Assembly (NCBI RefSeq): GCF_030066995.1
Contig: NZ_JASJAP010000003.1
Coordinates: forward strand, 1 to 64,000
Source of the DNA: Erythrobacter sp.
GTDB taxonomy: Bacteria > Pseudomonadota > Alphaproteobacteria > Sphingomonadales > Sphingomonadaceae
Reading direction: 5' to 3'
Length of the DNA stretch: 64,000 bases
Under the pieces are notes generated by a model. That model was not told where the DNA came from and ran no database searches. It worked only from the letters and a program-made list of their open reading frames with translations. A program made the translations under genes and the position numbers. How positions within the stretch are numbered: position 1 is the stretch's first letter; each line of letters opens with the position of its first letter. Positions 1 to 8,341 of the stretch are shown piece by piece.

Positions 1-32
1 CGCTGCCGTACTCTCATCCGATCGCATCTCGC
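1..32. repeat. Direct repeat, left copy (32 bp, edge of window)
   Basis: These 32 bases recur without mismatch at 5864-5895, just before the puf operon terminator. The copies have the same orientation and bracket the pilus operon and the IS5-type remnant. The match stops at base 33 on the right. It may extend left beyond the window. It is too long for an IS target-site duplication. It could be an attachment-site repeat, the end of a second IS copy outside the window, or a duplicated flank. Confidence 0.9.
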
Positions 33-88
33 TGCGCCCTTATCTCGACGCTCAGCCTTCGATCAGGATTGTCTACTCCGATTACTCT

Positions 89-967
89 TTAGTCTGTCTC
101 GACCCGAACCAGGATCTCATCACGATACTGGCCAGCTGCCGCGCTGGCAGTGCTACCGATGACCACCTCCCCTCGGTACACTTCGCCCGCTGGCTCAATG
201 AAAGGCTGAAACATGGTATAAGGTTGTCGTAGATCGACCGCAGTCCCATCGACGCTCAACGCGTAATCGATCGCTGCTTCTCCTGGCCCTGAGAGATTCT
301 TCAACTGGCCGCCGTTGGTTGATGTCATGGTGATCGTAATTGGCGAATTCGCGCGCGTTTGCAGGTAGAACCGTTGCCTGTCACCGGTCTCAAGCTCCGC
401 AAAGTCCAACAGCAGCGTGTCCAAGCCACTTTGATTCGCCGATAGCGCTACGCTTGCTTTGACAAGGCTCGGTATCGCTTCAACCACCAATATATTTCGC
501 ACCTCCAAGACTTCATCAATCCCAAGATCCACGAGCTCGAAGATGATGGACTCAGACGTTTCTCCAGCTTGTCGACTGGGCACGACTTGCGGATCAATTC
601 GCAAGATCAAGCGCGTGCGCGTCGACGCGCCGAGCCGCAAGCGGTACACCCCATCGGCCCGCCGCTCGAACTGGAAGGCTGCGCTGTCCGGACTTAGAGA
701 CACATTGTAGAGACTGGTGCCGATGCGAAACGGTAAGGGTGAACGATCGTTGCCGATGAACCTGGCTTCAAGATCACAGGTACCGTTCCCGCGATTCTCG
801 ATCGTTATTGTTTCATCTTGGAGGATGACATCATCCTCCAAAGCGTTAATCGTGACTTCGGTCCTGACGGGGATCTGCAGAATCGGATCACAATCCACGC
901 TCTGAGCGAGCGCCGGCTTAGCGACAATCAAGAGTATCAGTGCTAGCAAGCGGTAAGCCATTTTCAT
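89..967 (-). CDS. Pilus tip or adhesin-like subunit of a chaperone-usher operon
   Basis: This is the last gene of the pilus operon. Its start lies inside the 3' end of the usher gene (50-bp overlap), which suggests translational coupling. The product of about 292 residues has a signal peptide (hydrophobic LLALILLIVAKPALAQ) and two early cysteines (SVDCD and GTCDL). The rest is predicted beta-rich, ending in a pilin-like strand (YRDEILVRVETD). Position after the usher and a size larger than the pilin suggest a two-domain tip subunit, but no adhesin family is recognised. A GAGG lies 7 bases before the chosen ATG; another ATG lies 6 codons upstream. The function is inferred from position. Confidence 0.55.
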   Translation of the reverse strand: MKMAYRLLALILLIVAKPALAQSVDCDPILQIPVRTEVTINALEDDVILQDETITIENRGNGTCDLEARFIGNDRSPLPFRIGTSLYNVSLSPDSAAFQFERRADGVYRLRLGASTRTRLILRIDPQVVPSRQAGETSESIIFELVDLGIDEVLEVRNILVVEAIPSLVKASVALSANQSGLDTLLLDFAELETGDRQRFYLQTRANSPITITMTSTNGGQLKNLSGPGEAAIDYALSVDGTAVDLRQPYTMFQPFIEPAGEVYRGEVVIGSTASAAAGQYRDEILVRVETD

Positions 968-3461
968 CAACCTCAAGTCGAACATCTGGCACGTGAACTA
1001 ATCCGCTTTCGTCATCGGGCGACTGCGGGGTGAAAGTGCCGACATTCTTGCCGTCGATTATAACCGTTACAGGCTCGAGTGACGTGCCTGTGATAACAAA
1101 GCGGCCAGCCTTCGAAGTAAAAAAGTCAATGCGACGACCAGCCTGACAGGCTGTAGCAATAACTCCGCGCAAAGGATCACCGTTTGCCGTAAACGCTTGC
1201 CCGATTAAAGAACGCCAATTCGCGCTTCCATAAAAGAAAACGTATCCGCGGCCAAACGCTGGCACAAGCTCAATCTTCTCTGACTCTATTGTGTAGCCCT
1301 GCGGGCGGTCATTCATACGGGTCTCGTTGCGAATTGGTCGAAAACCGCGGAGTGGAAGAACCGCTGGACCCAAGTCTCCAGTCTTCGCTTCCGTGATCCG
1401 ACCCGTCGAGTTCTGGATTTCGAGCTGCCGTCCCTCGAGAGATTCATGTGTCTTTGCCAGCAAAAAGCTGTCTTGAACGCCCCTTGTTCTTCCAAAGCCA
1501 AAGTGCCCGTCCGCGAACGCAGCGAATGTGGATAGGGTGCCTCGAATTTGCTGAATACCGCTTTGTCGGCCATCTTGATCTCGGAAAGACGCGGAAATGT
1601 CGGCGACAAAACGGTTGTCGACATAGTTACCCGAGGCAAACACTTCTGTGCCGGTGTCGGATTGAACAATTTCCACCCTTCCTGCCACGTCTCCGATTTC
1701 TTGCCTCGAGAAACGTTCGACAGAGAAGCTTCGCCGCATCTGGTCAGTGTCAAAAAGCGCTCTGCCGCGCCCACTGCTGCCAAATTGAAAGGTGGCGGAT
1801 ACCAGAGCGCTAAAGCTGGTCCCCCTCTCGTCTTCAAGGGCGCTAAGCCGAGCGTTCAACTGAACACCTCTCACCTGCGTTGTGACTGTGAAGTTCACGC
1901 CCATGATCTCTGGGAGTCGATCGCGTTGCCGCCGGTAGAAAGCGTTGGTGTTTATCGAGAACAGGCTGGGCAAGGATAAGCCGACTGTGACGTTCCCGGA
2001 GTGCGAAATACGGTTCTCGGCCAGCGTATTGAACGGAGAGCCGAAATGACGGCTCTGATACTCATAGAACACGCTTGCATTCAGAAAAGCCCCGGACTCT
2101 GAAATCTGGGTTTGGCTGTCATACTGGGTTGTGACAGACCAACCGTCGCGCTCTGTGCGCGAGTAGGCAGAATTCACAAGGACGGGGCCGAAAGGGGTGG
2201 CGACCTGCGCTTCAAAGCCAGCTTGAAAATGAAAGTCGGCATTCGACTGAAGGTTGAACCCTGCGGTGAGTGTCTCCGAGAGGCCGGCGCGCACGTATCC
2301 TGAAGCAACGCCAGGGCCAGCGCTGCCCAAGTTTTGAAGGGAGCCAGCGCTGAAGCCAAAGTCGACGAGCCCGGGATTCAACAGATCGCCTGCGAAGGTC
2401 AGTGTCGAATTCAAAACTTCAACGCGCCCTGTGGGGCCCTGCGCGATGATTGAGACATCGTTCTGGCCTGATACAAGGGGGAGGTCATCCACGTCGTATT
2501 GCCCAGCAGGCAGGAAGAGCCTTTGAACCACGACCTGGTTCACGATGACCTCAACCTCGGAATCATCCTCAAGCAAGAATGACCGGCGACCGCTGGGCGC
2601 AAGATTGCGGAAAGGCTGTAACTCATCGAATTGCTTCGAAAGGGACACTCCGGTCAGCTCGCCGCCGAACTGCAGCGCGCGGGTCGGAGGGAAGATCTCT
2701 CCGGCGGTAAAGCGAAGCGACTGTTCGGGCCAATCCTTGATGACCTGAAGGTTGTCGACGGCAAACTCTGCGTCGTCAGAAGTCGTGAACTCTACAATCC
2801 CTGCAACCGCCAGATCGAGGCCGCCTCCGATACCGACGAGCGTCTCTGCAAAGATGTCAGGTGAGCCGATTGAAAGCTCCCCATCTGCCGATTGATCGCC
2901 TCGAAACTGAAGAAAGATCTCGCTCCCGATTGAGAAGTCGGCAGGGGTCAGATCGTTCGTTATTGAAAGGATTGATCGGTTGGCGGCAAAGCTAAGTGTT
3001 GTAGTCGGCTGAGCTTCCGCCGCGATATCTATACGGACGACCACTTCAGCTGCGTCGAATTGGACCTCGATACCGAAGGGCTCCAGATCAGCTGGAGTGA
3101 CAAATCGCCCCTCGCGTCGAACTTCGGTCAAGAAGACAAAGGCCTCAGAGTCGATTTCGAGAGAGGAGCGAAATACATCTTGAAGAGATGCAGCGCGAAA
3201 GCGCACAAGACCCTCGGGGCTTGTCTCAAAGATGATCTCATCAACAAGATTGCCGCCAACCAAGACCGGTGCTGCGACCTTGAACCAGGATGTATCGTGT
3301 TCGGGAGCCGACGTTTCCGCGGCGGGTTCAAAGAGCGGCTCAGCCTGCGGACCAGCGTCTGTATCCGGTTCCAGAGCGACAGTAGTAGAGTCGTCCGACA
3401 GGCATGCGGGATTACCCACGCCACATGCAATTACCAGCGACTCGAACGTAAGCGCCAACAC
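918..3461 (-). CDS. Outer-membrane fimbrial usher (FimD/CsuD type)
   Basis: This 847-residue protein would form the outer-membrane pore that accepts chaperone-bound subunits and assembles the pilus. Visible features include a periplasmic N-terminal domain (near FRAASLQDVFRS), the usher plug/barrel signature region with DDLPLVSGQNDVSI and GRVEVLNSTLTFAGDLL, a long beta-strand-rich barrel, and a C-terminal carboxypeptidase-like fold (DPLRGVIATACQAGRRIDFF). The length is typical of ushers. The start is GTG, with an in-frame stop 9 bases upstream and only a weak ribosome site. It sits between the chaperone and tip genes, the usual order for compact archaic or alternative chaperone-usher loci. Confidence 0.85.
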   Translation of the reverse strand: MLALTFESLVIACGVGNPACLSDDSTTVALEPDTDAGPQAEPLFEPAAETSAPEHDTSWFKVAAPVLVGGNLVDEIIFETSPEGLVRFRAASLQDVFRSSLEIDSEAFVFLTEVRREGRFVTPADLEPFGIEVQFDAAEVVVRIDIAAEAQPTTTLSFAANRSILSITNDLTPADFSIGSEIFLQFRGDQSADGELSIGSPDIFAETLVGIGGGLDLAVAGIVEFTTSDDAEFAVDNLQVIKDWPEQSLRFTAGEIFPPTRALQFGGELTGVSLSKQFDELQPFRNLAPSGRRSFLLEDDSEVEVIVNQVVVQRLFLPAGQYDVDDLPLVSGQNDVSIIAQGPTGRVEVLNSTLTFAGDLLNPGLVDFGFSAGSLQNLGSAGPGVASGYVRAGLSETLTAGFNLQSNADFHFQAGFEAQVATPFGPVLVNSAYSRTERDGWSVTTQYDSQTQISESGAFLNASVFYEYQSRHFGSPFNTLAENRISHSGNVTVGLSLPSLFSINTNAFYRRQRDRLPEIMGVNFTVTTQVRGVQLNARLSALEDERGTSFSALVSATFQFGSSGRGRALFDTDQMRRSFSVERFSRQEIGDVAGRVEIVQSDTGTEVFASGNYVDNRFVADISASFRDQDGRQSGIQQIRGTLSTFAAFADGHFGFGRTRGVQDSFLLAKTHESLEGRQLEIQNSTGRITEAKTGDLGPAVLPLRGFRPIRNETRMNDRPQGYTIESEKIELVPAFGRGYVFFYGSANWRSLIGQAFTANGDPLRGVIATACQAGRRIDFFTSKAGRFVITGTSLEPVTVIIDGKNVGTFTPQSPDDESGLVHVPDVRLEVDENGLPLASTDTLDCR

Positions 3462-3517
3462 GATTTGTCAGACTTGGTCAGAACGTGAAAAAGCCATCGG
3501 TCTGCCCCCGTTAGCGA

Positions 3518-4213
3518 TTAGAATTCCACAACAACCTTCGCGGCCGGGTCGCTAGCTGGGAGTTCCTCAGGCTCGATTACAAATTCGCGGCTTGAGCCGG
3601 GCTCAAGCAGAGAGAACCCCAGAAAGTTGAGCGTTTTGAAAGGAATTCGCTCGCCTCCCGAGTCAACTAGAAACCATGTTCCGCGCTTGAGGATCGCGTG
3701 CCTCGTACCATCATTGCGCGCAGAAACCCGAATCCGTCCGTCAGGCTGTCGGGTCGACTCCACACTTACCCGTGGTTGCGTATCAGAGGCCGACACTGAC
3801 AATCCGAGTCGATATTGAAGCCGTAGCGCAACCCCTGAGGCATCGCTGTCAGAAGGTCGCCGTGCGGCGGTGTCGGTGAGAATTAGACTGTAATACCCGA
3901 CGTCGGGTCCAGCGTCTGGGCCCACGTAACGAACGCGGATGTTTTGTTGCGCTCCAGGTTGAACAAGCGCCTGGGGGGGGAAAACCAGGAATTCGTCGCT
4001 CGCGTCTTCAACGCGCTCTTCTCCGTCTGGATCAAGCGCACGGCTGACAACGCTTACTTCCAGAGTGAGTGGGGTTGTCTTGCTGTTCGTGACAGTGACG
4101 ACCGCGCCTCTACCACTGGGCTCGACTTCAAGAGTCATCGGGCTAGCGCTGAACTGCGCGGCCGCTGGTGAACTCAGCAAGAAAAGAAGAAAAGAAACCC
4201 AATACAGCCGCAT
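3518..4213 (-). CDS. Periplasmic fimbrial chaperone (PapD-like)
   Basis: This 231-residue protein has a signal peptide (MRLYWVSFLLFLLSSPAAAQ) followed by an N-terminal immunoglobulin-like domain (FSASPMTLEVEPSGRGAVVT) and a strand QNIRVRYVGPD. The second domain follows from about residue 130. PapD-type chaperones donate a strand to pilin subunits and deliver them to the usher. The start at the second in-frame ATG is preferred because it leaves a clean signal peptide and has a G-rich ribosome site. The gene lies 56 bases upstream of the usher in the same operon. The family is clear; the subclass (archaic/Csu-like) is inference. Confidence 0.82.
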   Translation of the reverse strand: MRLYWVSFLLFLLSSPAAAQFSASPMTLEVEPSGRGAVVTVTNSKTTPLTLEVSVVSRALDPDGEERVEDASDEFLVFPPQALVQPGAQQNIRVRYVGPDAGPDVGYYSLILTDTAARRPSDSDASGVALRLQYRLGLSVSASDTQPRVSVESTRQPDGRIRVSARNDGTRHAILKRGTWFLVDSGGERIPFKTLNFLGFSLLEPGSSREFVIEPEELPASDPAAKVVVEF

Positions 4214-4276
4214 AGCTGCACCCCCCGTAAGCGAGATGATCGCGGGCACGATGTGCGCCCGCGATCACTCGTGCAA

Positions 4277-4759
4277 TTAGGGCTTTTCGACCGTCACGGT
4301 GAGGTCGCCGGTGTAAGTACCAGCGGCCTGTTGGTTTCCAACTTGGATCAGCGCGAGAGTGAAGATCTCACCGTCGAGAAAATCGCTATCCGCCGTGAAG
4401 GAACCGGTTGAGCCGCAGGGGCCGTTAATCAGCGAACCTGCAGCAGCATCTGCGTTGGTTCCCTGTTTGAAGCGAACACTGAAGTCTACCGAATTCGTGC
4501 CTGAAGTCAGCTCACAAGGCCCGGTGACGGCCACGTCGATCGACTCGCCAATGAAGTTCGTCGAGATCACAAATTCCGCAACGTCCTGTGAGTTGGTGGC
4601 GTCGATCAGGTTGACGCTGCTGATGGCGCCAGCTTCAATGCCCACATTCCCTGCGACTTCACCCGTTAACGTGATCGTGACATCGTCGACTGTTTGCTGC
4701 GCCGAAGCGCCCGAAGTAACCGCCAATGCAGCGACCATACCAATAAGCAACTTTTTCAT
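4277..4759 (-). CDS. Major pilin-like secreted subunit
   Basis: This first gene of the pilus operon encodes about 160 residues: a signal peptide (MKKLLIGMVAALAVTSGASA) and a beta-rich mature domain starting QQTVDDVTITLTGEVAGNVG. There are two cysteines (GPCELTS and GPCGSTG) that could form the pilin disulfide, and a final strand YTGDLTVTVEKP. A GGAGGA lies 7 bases before the ATG, the best ribosome site in the operon, as expected for an abundant subunit. No named pilin family is recognised. The role is inferred from size, signal peptide and the following chaperone and usher genes. Confidence 0.6.
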   Translation of the reverse strand: MKKLLIGMVAALAVTSGASAQQTVDDVTITLTGEVAGNVGIEAGAISSVNLIDATNSQDVAEFVISTNFIGESIDVAVTGPCELTSGTNSVDFSVRFKQGTNADAAAGSLINGPCGSTGSFTADSDFLDGEIFTLALIQVGNQQAAGTYTGDLTVTVEKP

Positions 4760-4869
4760 AGTAGTTCCTCCGATAAATTGATTTGTTGGTCTCGATCGCT
4801 TTCGCAATCATTTTTGCGCCCGTGATACGACAAAGTCGGTGAATTACCGCTCTGTTCGTTAGTTAATAT

Positions 4870-4900
4870 AACATAACCGATCCGCTCCCGAGTCGGTCAA
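4870..4900 (-). promoter_or_regulatory. Possible promoter of the pilus operon
   Basis: Reading leftward, TTGACC (-35-like, 4895-4900) is followed after 19 bases by TATGTT (-10-like, 4870-4875), in an AT-rich patch about 110 bases before the pilin ATG. The spacer is two bases longer than ideal, so this is only a candidate. Confidence 0.3.
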
Positions 4901-4966
4901 GGAATCTTTCGAGAATAGCCCGGACGTCTAAAAATGGGACAATATGGGGTCAGATTGCGCTCCCTA

Positions 4967-5506
4967 TCACCGCTGAGACCGGGCCGAAGGCTCATGATCC
5001 GCGAACGATAGCCGTGCAGAGAAGAGTATGATGGCTGGGTAGAAGTTGTCGGCTTGTTAGTCGTATCGTGTTGCCAGGCCTCTGGCGTGTTCGAGTTTTC
5101 CGAAGAAGCGCTCGATCAGGGTGCGAGAGCGGTAGCGGAAGGCGCTTAAGGGGAGCCCCTTGCGGCGGTTGCGCCTTGCCGGAGTGTTGGCAGAGCACGC
5201 CGCGCGCTTTGCTTTCGGGCGAATGGTGTCGGCGTCATGCGCTTTGTCGGACGGGAATGTGCGGCCTTGCGACACCGCGTCGAGCCGTGGCTTGGCCTGG
5301 CGGCAATCGCTGGCCTGCGCTTCGGAAGGAGGCAGGCCGACCGGCAAGCCTCGGCCATCGACCAGCGCATGGATCTTGATCGTCAGAGCGCCTCGGGCCT
5401 TGCTGCTCGCCATGCCCCCGGCATGGCTGCGCCTCTCACTCCCATGCAGCGATCCGGGCCACCCTTTTGAGGTCCGCACCATGCCGGTGGAGGCGGATCG
5501 AGGCAC
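4967..5506 (-). pseudogene. IS5-type transposase, C-terminal half, with a premature stop
   Basis: The frame encodes the second half of the transposase, with KIHALVDGRGLPV (second catalytic Asp region) and TLIERFFGKLEHARGLATRYD (catalytic Glu region). A TAA at 5057-5059 follows RYD, where the family has a lysine codon. Translation beyond that stop continues QADNFYPAIILFSARLSFAD, which still resembles the usual family tail, and ends at TGA 4967-4969. The simplest reading is a nonsense mutation in a once longer protein. The frame lies +1 relative to the upstream half, so expression would need frameshifting. Confidence 0.65.
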
Positions 5507-5825
5507 TGTCGATCATGACCAGTTCGCGACCGAAAGCTGCGCTGAAAGAGGCCAGAAGCCGGTCGCGCACACCGGCTTTGCGCTGGCGGTCGACACGGCT
5601 CTCGCTGGTGGTGTGCGGACCATAGCGCACCGGGATATCCGCCCACGGACTGCCCGTACGCAAGCGCCACACTATCCCGTCGGTAACCCGACGATCATCG
5701 ACCCGAGGCACGCCGCGCACATTGTTCGGCGATAAGAGCTCAATCACCGACCGCTCAAAGTCTGCAAGCCCAAAGCTGCGACGCGCTATCCGAGGCTCCC
5801 ATCCAGAGCCTTGGATCCATAACAC
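5436..5825 (-). CDS. IS5-type transposase, N-terminal half
   Basis: The coding similarity begins at LADFERSVIELLSPNNVRG and runs through the helical region (VPRVDDRRVTDGIVWRLR) to MIDSASIRLHRHGAD, which holds the first catalytic Asp. It then terminates shortly after entering the region where the second half overlaps. The 20 residues before LADF do not look like the normal start of this family. The true start is therefore uncertain and the 5' end may be damaged. The protein would cut and join DNA only as part of a full fusion with the downstream frame, which is itself interrupted. Confidence 0.6.
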   Translation of the reverse strand: MLWIQGSGWEPRIARRSFGLADFERSVIELLSPNNVRGVPRVDDRRVTDGIVWRLRTGSPWADIPVRYGPHTTSESRVDRQRKAGVRDRLLASFSAAFGRELVMIDSASIRLHRHGADLKRVARIAAWE

Positions 5826-5863
5826 GCAACAAACCCAAGTCCGTCTATGAGACTACGGCCTGG

Positions 5864-5895
5864 CGCTGCCGTACTCTCATCCGATCGCATCTCGC
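5864..5895. repeat. Direct repeat, right copy (32 bp)
   Basis: Exact second copy of bases 1-32 in the same orientation. It lies between the IS remnant and the puf terminator hairpin. Together the copies bracket a 5.8-kb accessory segment. Confidence 0.9.
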
Positions 5896-5915
5896 CTTTC
5901 CAAGGACGCAAGCGA

Positions 5916-5964
5916 AAAGGCCCGACCTTGCTGACCCTCATCGAGGGAGCAGGGTCGGGCCTTT
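5916..5964 (-). terminator. Rho-independent terminator of the puf operon
   Basis: A 12-bp perfect stem, AAAGGCCCGACC paired with GGTCGGGCCTTT, encloses a 25-base loop. On the minus strand it is followed by a T run. It stands about 75 bases after the pufM stop and would end the bchCXYZ-pufBALM transcript. Confidence 0.8.
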
Positions 5965-6038
5965 GATGCCGACCGGTAGAGCCCGCTACGCTTGGTGTTA
6001 ATCAGGCTCTACCGCAGGGCGGCTATGGCACCAGAAGC

Positions 6039-6986
6039 TCAAACAGGAGCGTAATAGTGCTCTTGCGCCCAGATGTACCAATTCTCGACCACGGTGCCCG
6101 ACAGCAGCACGCCGATACCACCGGTCAGTGTGGTCAGGACGGCGAACCACCAGGCCCAGCGGTGGATCGATTCGATCGAAGCGTTGAAGCCCATCGTCCA
6201 ACGCCAGAACAGACCACCACGCTCGGCAGCCGTACCCCGGTCCGTGATCTGCTCGATTTCCCGCTCGGCCCCATAGCGACCGGTCGCCAGAATGGTGGCG
6301 CCGTGCATCGCGAACAGGATCGCCGAGCCATACAGGAACACGATCGAGAGCGCGTGGAAGGGGTTGTAGAAGAAGTTCCCCCAGATGAGCGAAAAGTTGT
6401 TCGTCCAGATCAGGTGACTGAAGATACCGTAGGGAACCGCTTCGTGCCATCCCGTTCCCAGCATCGGGCGGATGAAACCCAGCACGAGGAACAGCCAGAT
6501 TGCCGAGGCGAAGGCCCAAGGAATGTGGTAGCCCATGCCGAGCGCGCGGGCGCGCATATAAGTCCGGACCCACCAGCACAGCACCGAGATGGTGAGGAAG
6601 GCGCCGGTCATGATGAACCAGCCGCCCTCTTTCAAGGGGACGATGAAGTCCTTCCCGTATTCCGGTCCCGGCGGATCAAGCGAAAGCCAGAAAAACTCGC
6701 GCATGAACGTCTGCGGGCTCCAGTTTGCTTGCTCGGCAAAGTTCATCCCGATGATAAACAGCGCGGCAAAACCGAAAGCGAGACTGAATATCCCCATCCA
6801 GCCAAGGTAAACCGGGCCAAGCTGCGCCTGGCCCAGCTTGCCCATCCAATAGGAATAGCCGGTGACGTTATAGCGCGGTTCGCTCATGTCCAGGTGCGGG
6901 ACGCCAAGCTCTGGCTCGGCCTTGACCTGCACCTGCGTGAAGATGTTTTGATATGTAGCCATTAGGACAAGGCCTCCCCTTCCCAA
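6039..6986 (-). CDS. pufM: Photosynthetic reaction centre M subunit
   Basis: M subunit of the type II reaction centre. With PufL it binds the bacteriochlorophyll special pair, bacteriopheophytins, quinones and the non-heme iron in the inner membrane. The 315-residue product starts [20 protein letters not shown] (6 codons into the ORF, from ATG 6962) and has five hydrophobic segments. Expected motifs include [18 protein letters not shown] and [14 protein letters not shown], which contain His ligands. Its 5' end overlaps pufL by about 25 bases. No pufC follows; the operon ends at the terminator downstream. If the preferred start is ATG 6962, the longer frame from 6986 adds a few residues inside pufL. 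Confidence 0.95.
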   Translation of the reverse strand: MGRGGLVLMATYQNIFTQVQVKAEPELGVPHLDMSEPRYNVTGYSYWMGKLGQAQLGPVYLGWMGIFSLAFGFAALFIIGMNFAEQANWSPQTFMREFFWLSLDPPGPEYGKDFIVPLKEGGWFIMTGAFLTISVLCWWVRTYMRARALGMGYHIPWAFASAIWLFLVLGFIRPMLGTGWHEAVPYGIFSHLIWTNNFSLIWGNFFYNPFHALSIVFLYGSAILFAMHGATILATGRYGAEREIEQITDRGTAAERGGLFWRWTMGFNASIESIHRWAWWFAVLTTLTGGIGVLLSGTVVENWYIWAQEHYYAPV

Positions 6987-7801
6987 ATCGGAATTTCACG
7001 CCAGAATTCCCAGAAATCGACCCAGCTTCCCACATAGATCGGACCTGAGATCACGATACAGATCGCGCTCCAGAAACCCGCGTTCAGCGCCAGGAACAGG
7101 CCCACGCGGTGAATCCCGAGCGTGCCGACCGAGTATCCGATGAAATCGCGGAAATAGGTGTCTTCGTATTCCGGCGTCTTCACCTCGGTGTCGTTCGATG
7201 GGTTCACCGCCGAAAGCACCAGGCCGCCATGGAGCGCGAGCGCGAGACAGTTCGTGAAAAAGAACGTGATCGCGAGCATGTGGATCGGGTTGAAGTGGAA
7301 ATTGCCGTAGGTGTACCCAGTGTAGGACACCCAATCGAGGTGGGTCCAAATGCCGTATGGGAATGCGTGCCCCCAAGCGCCCATCCACATGGGCCGGATG
7401 ACCTGCAGCGTGAAATAGGCAAACACCGCCGTCGCGAACGCGATCGGCACGTGGTACGTCATGCCCAGTTTGCGGCTGATTTCAGCCTGCCGCATCACCC
7501 ACGATCCAAAGGCAATGAGCGCGCATACGGTGATCCACTGCCAGTAGCCGCCCTGATCGAGCGGCATGATTGAAAGGCCATTTTCAACAGCCGGTGGCTG
7601 AATATCGATGAGCCAGGGATTCATGGTCGGGCCTTCGAGAGCCGCTGAGAAAATCAGCATCGTGCCAAGGGCCGCGCTGATGGCCGTCGTCACCCCAAAG
7701 AATCCGACATAAAACGGGCCGACCCAAAAGTCGAAGAGGTCGCCGCCGACTATTGTGCCTCCGCGCACGCGGTATTTCCGCTCGAAACTAAGGAGCGCCA
7801 T
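6962..7801 (-). CDS. pufL: Photosynthetic reaction centre L subunit
   Basis: L subunit of the reaction centre, partner of PufM. The 279-residue product begins [16 protein letters not shown] and has five transmembrane segments. It shows [17 protein letters not shown] and [18 protein letters not shown], and [13 protein letters not shown], which carry the His residues that bind pigment and iron. AAGGA lies 8 bases before the ATG. An upstream intercistronic hairpin separates it from pufA, as in other puf operons where it sets the LH1:RC ratio. Length is normal for the family. Confidence 0.96.
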   Translation of the reverse strand: MALLSFERKYRVRGGTIVGGDLFDFWVGPFYVGFFGVTTAISAALGTMLIFSAALEGPTMNPWLIDIQPPAVENGLSIMPLDQGGYWQWITVCALIAFGSWVMRQAEISRKLGMTYHVPIAFATAVFAYFTLQVIRPMWMGAWGHAFPYGIWTHLDWVSYTGYTYGNFHFNPIHMLAITFFFTNCLALALHGGLVLSAVNPSNDTEVKTPEYEDTYFRDFIGYSVGTLGIHRVGLFLALNAGFWSAICIVISGPIYVGSWVDFWEFWREIPIWEGEALS

Positions 7802-7813
7802 AGGTCCATCCTT

Positions 7814-7831
7814 CCCGCCGCAAGAGGCGGG
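7814..7831 (-). other. Short hairpin just before pufL
   Basis: A 6-bp perfect stem (CCCGCC/GGCGGG, 6-base loop) sits immediately before the pufL ribosome-binding site. It could slow translation initiation or protect the pufLM transcript. No direct evidence distinguishes these roles. Confidence 0.5.
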
Positions 7832-7862
7832 TTTTGAAGGTTTGCCAGAGTGTTAGGAGGCA

Positions 7863-7878
7863 GGCAGGCGAACCTGCC
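7863..7878 (-). promoter_or_regulatory. pufA-pufL intercistronic RNA hairpin with UUCG loop
   Basis: In transcript sense the sequence is GGCAGG-UUCG-CCUGCC, an exceptionally stable tetraloop hairpin; flanking G and C runs allow a longer stem. It lies 24 bases after the pufA stop. In Rhodobacter, hairpins at this place stall 3' decay and keep pufBA mRNA more abundant than pufLM. The same role is inferred here. Confidence 0.75.
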
Positions 7879-7901
7879 CCCTCACATTTTCTTCGCGTCC
7901 G

Positions 7902-8099
7902 TCAGCCAGCCGCCGGTGCGTCCAGCAGTTCGACCGAAGCCGACTGAGAAGCGATCGGGGCGCCCGACGCTTGATCCAGCCAGTTGTAACGGTCCGTGCT
8001 CAGAAGCAGGAAGTGGATGGTGAAAGCGAGAACCGCCAGGCCAACGTGAAGACCCACGAGGACGCGACGGATGTCAAATTGAAGCCAGATTCTCCACAT
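7902..8099 (-). CDS. pufA: Light-harvesting 1 alpha polypeptide
   Basis: Encodes the 65-residue LH1 alpha chain, which with PufB forms the antenna ring around the reaction centre. The start MWRIWLQFDIRRVLVGLHVG is characteristic of LH1 alpha. One membrane helix follows, with the bacteriochlorophyll-ligating His in FTIHFLLLSTDRYNW. AAGGAA precedes the ATG by 7 bases. It sits between pufB and the intercistronic hairpin. The C-terminal tail (PIASQSASVELLDAPAAG) is somewhat long, as is common for this chain. Confidence 0.95.
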   Translation of the reverse strand: MWRIWLQFDIRRVLVGLHVGLAVLAFTIHFLLLSTDRYNWLDQASGAPIASQSASVELLDAPAAG

Positions 8100-8167
8100 G
8101 ATGGAATTCCTTATGCTTGTTGGATGAAATGCTTATGTGATCAGCCACAGGGCCGCTCACGAAGCAA

Positions 8168-8341
8168 TCAGAGGCCAAAGCCGCCAGTGAACCACGGCTT
8201 GTGAGCCCAGATCAGCACATGCGCCACGACCGCAATCGCGACATAGAGCGTGAATGTGCTCATGAAGCCTTTGTGGATCTCCTGGGCCTCTTCAGGCGTC
8301 AGGTAAGTGCCGATGCGCTCACCGGGAGTCGGATCAACCAT
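8168..8341 (-). CDS. pufB: Light-harvesting 1 beta polypeptide
   Basis: A 57-residue gene encoding LH1 beta, partner of PufA. The translation begins MVDPTPGERIGTYLTPEEAQ and shows EIHKGFMSTFTLYVAIAVVA followed by HVLIWAHKPWFTGGFGL, the typical beta-chain helix and C-terminus with its ligand His. GGAG lies 9 bases before the ATG. It is the first gene of the puf part, 154 bases after bchZ. No pufQ frame is seen in that gap. Confidence 0.95.
   Translation of the reverse strand: MVDPTPGERIGTYLTPEEAQEIHKGFMSTFTLYVAIAVVAHVLIWAHKPWFTGGFGL

Larger units (their letters stand above)
4967..5825 (-). mobile_element. IS5-family (IS427-like) insertion sequence remnant
   Basis: Two overlapping frames encode the halves of an IS5-type DDE transposase, the arrangement typical of the IS427 group. 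The downstream frame carries an internal stop, so the element looks inactive. Terminal inverted repeats could not be placed on either side with confidence, so these limits are those of the coding remnant, not of the element. It lies at the right end of the pilus segment, between that operon and the direct-repeat copy next to the puf terminator. Confidence 0.7.
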
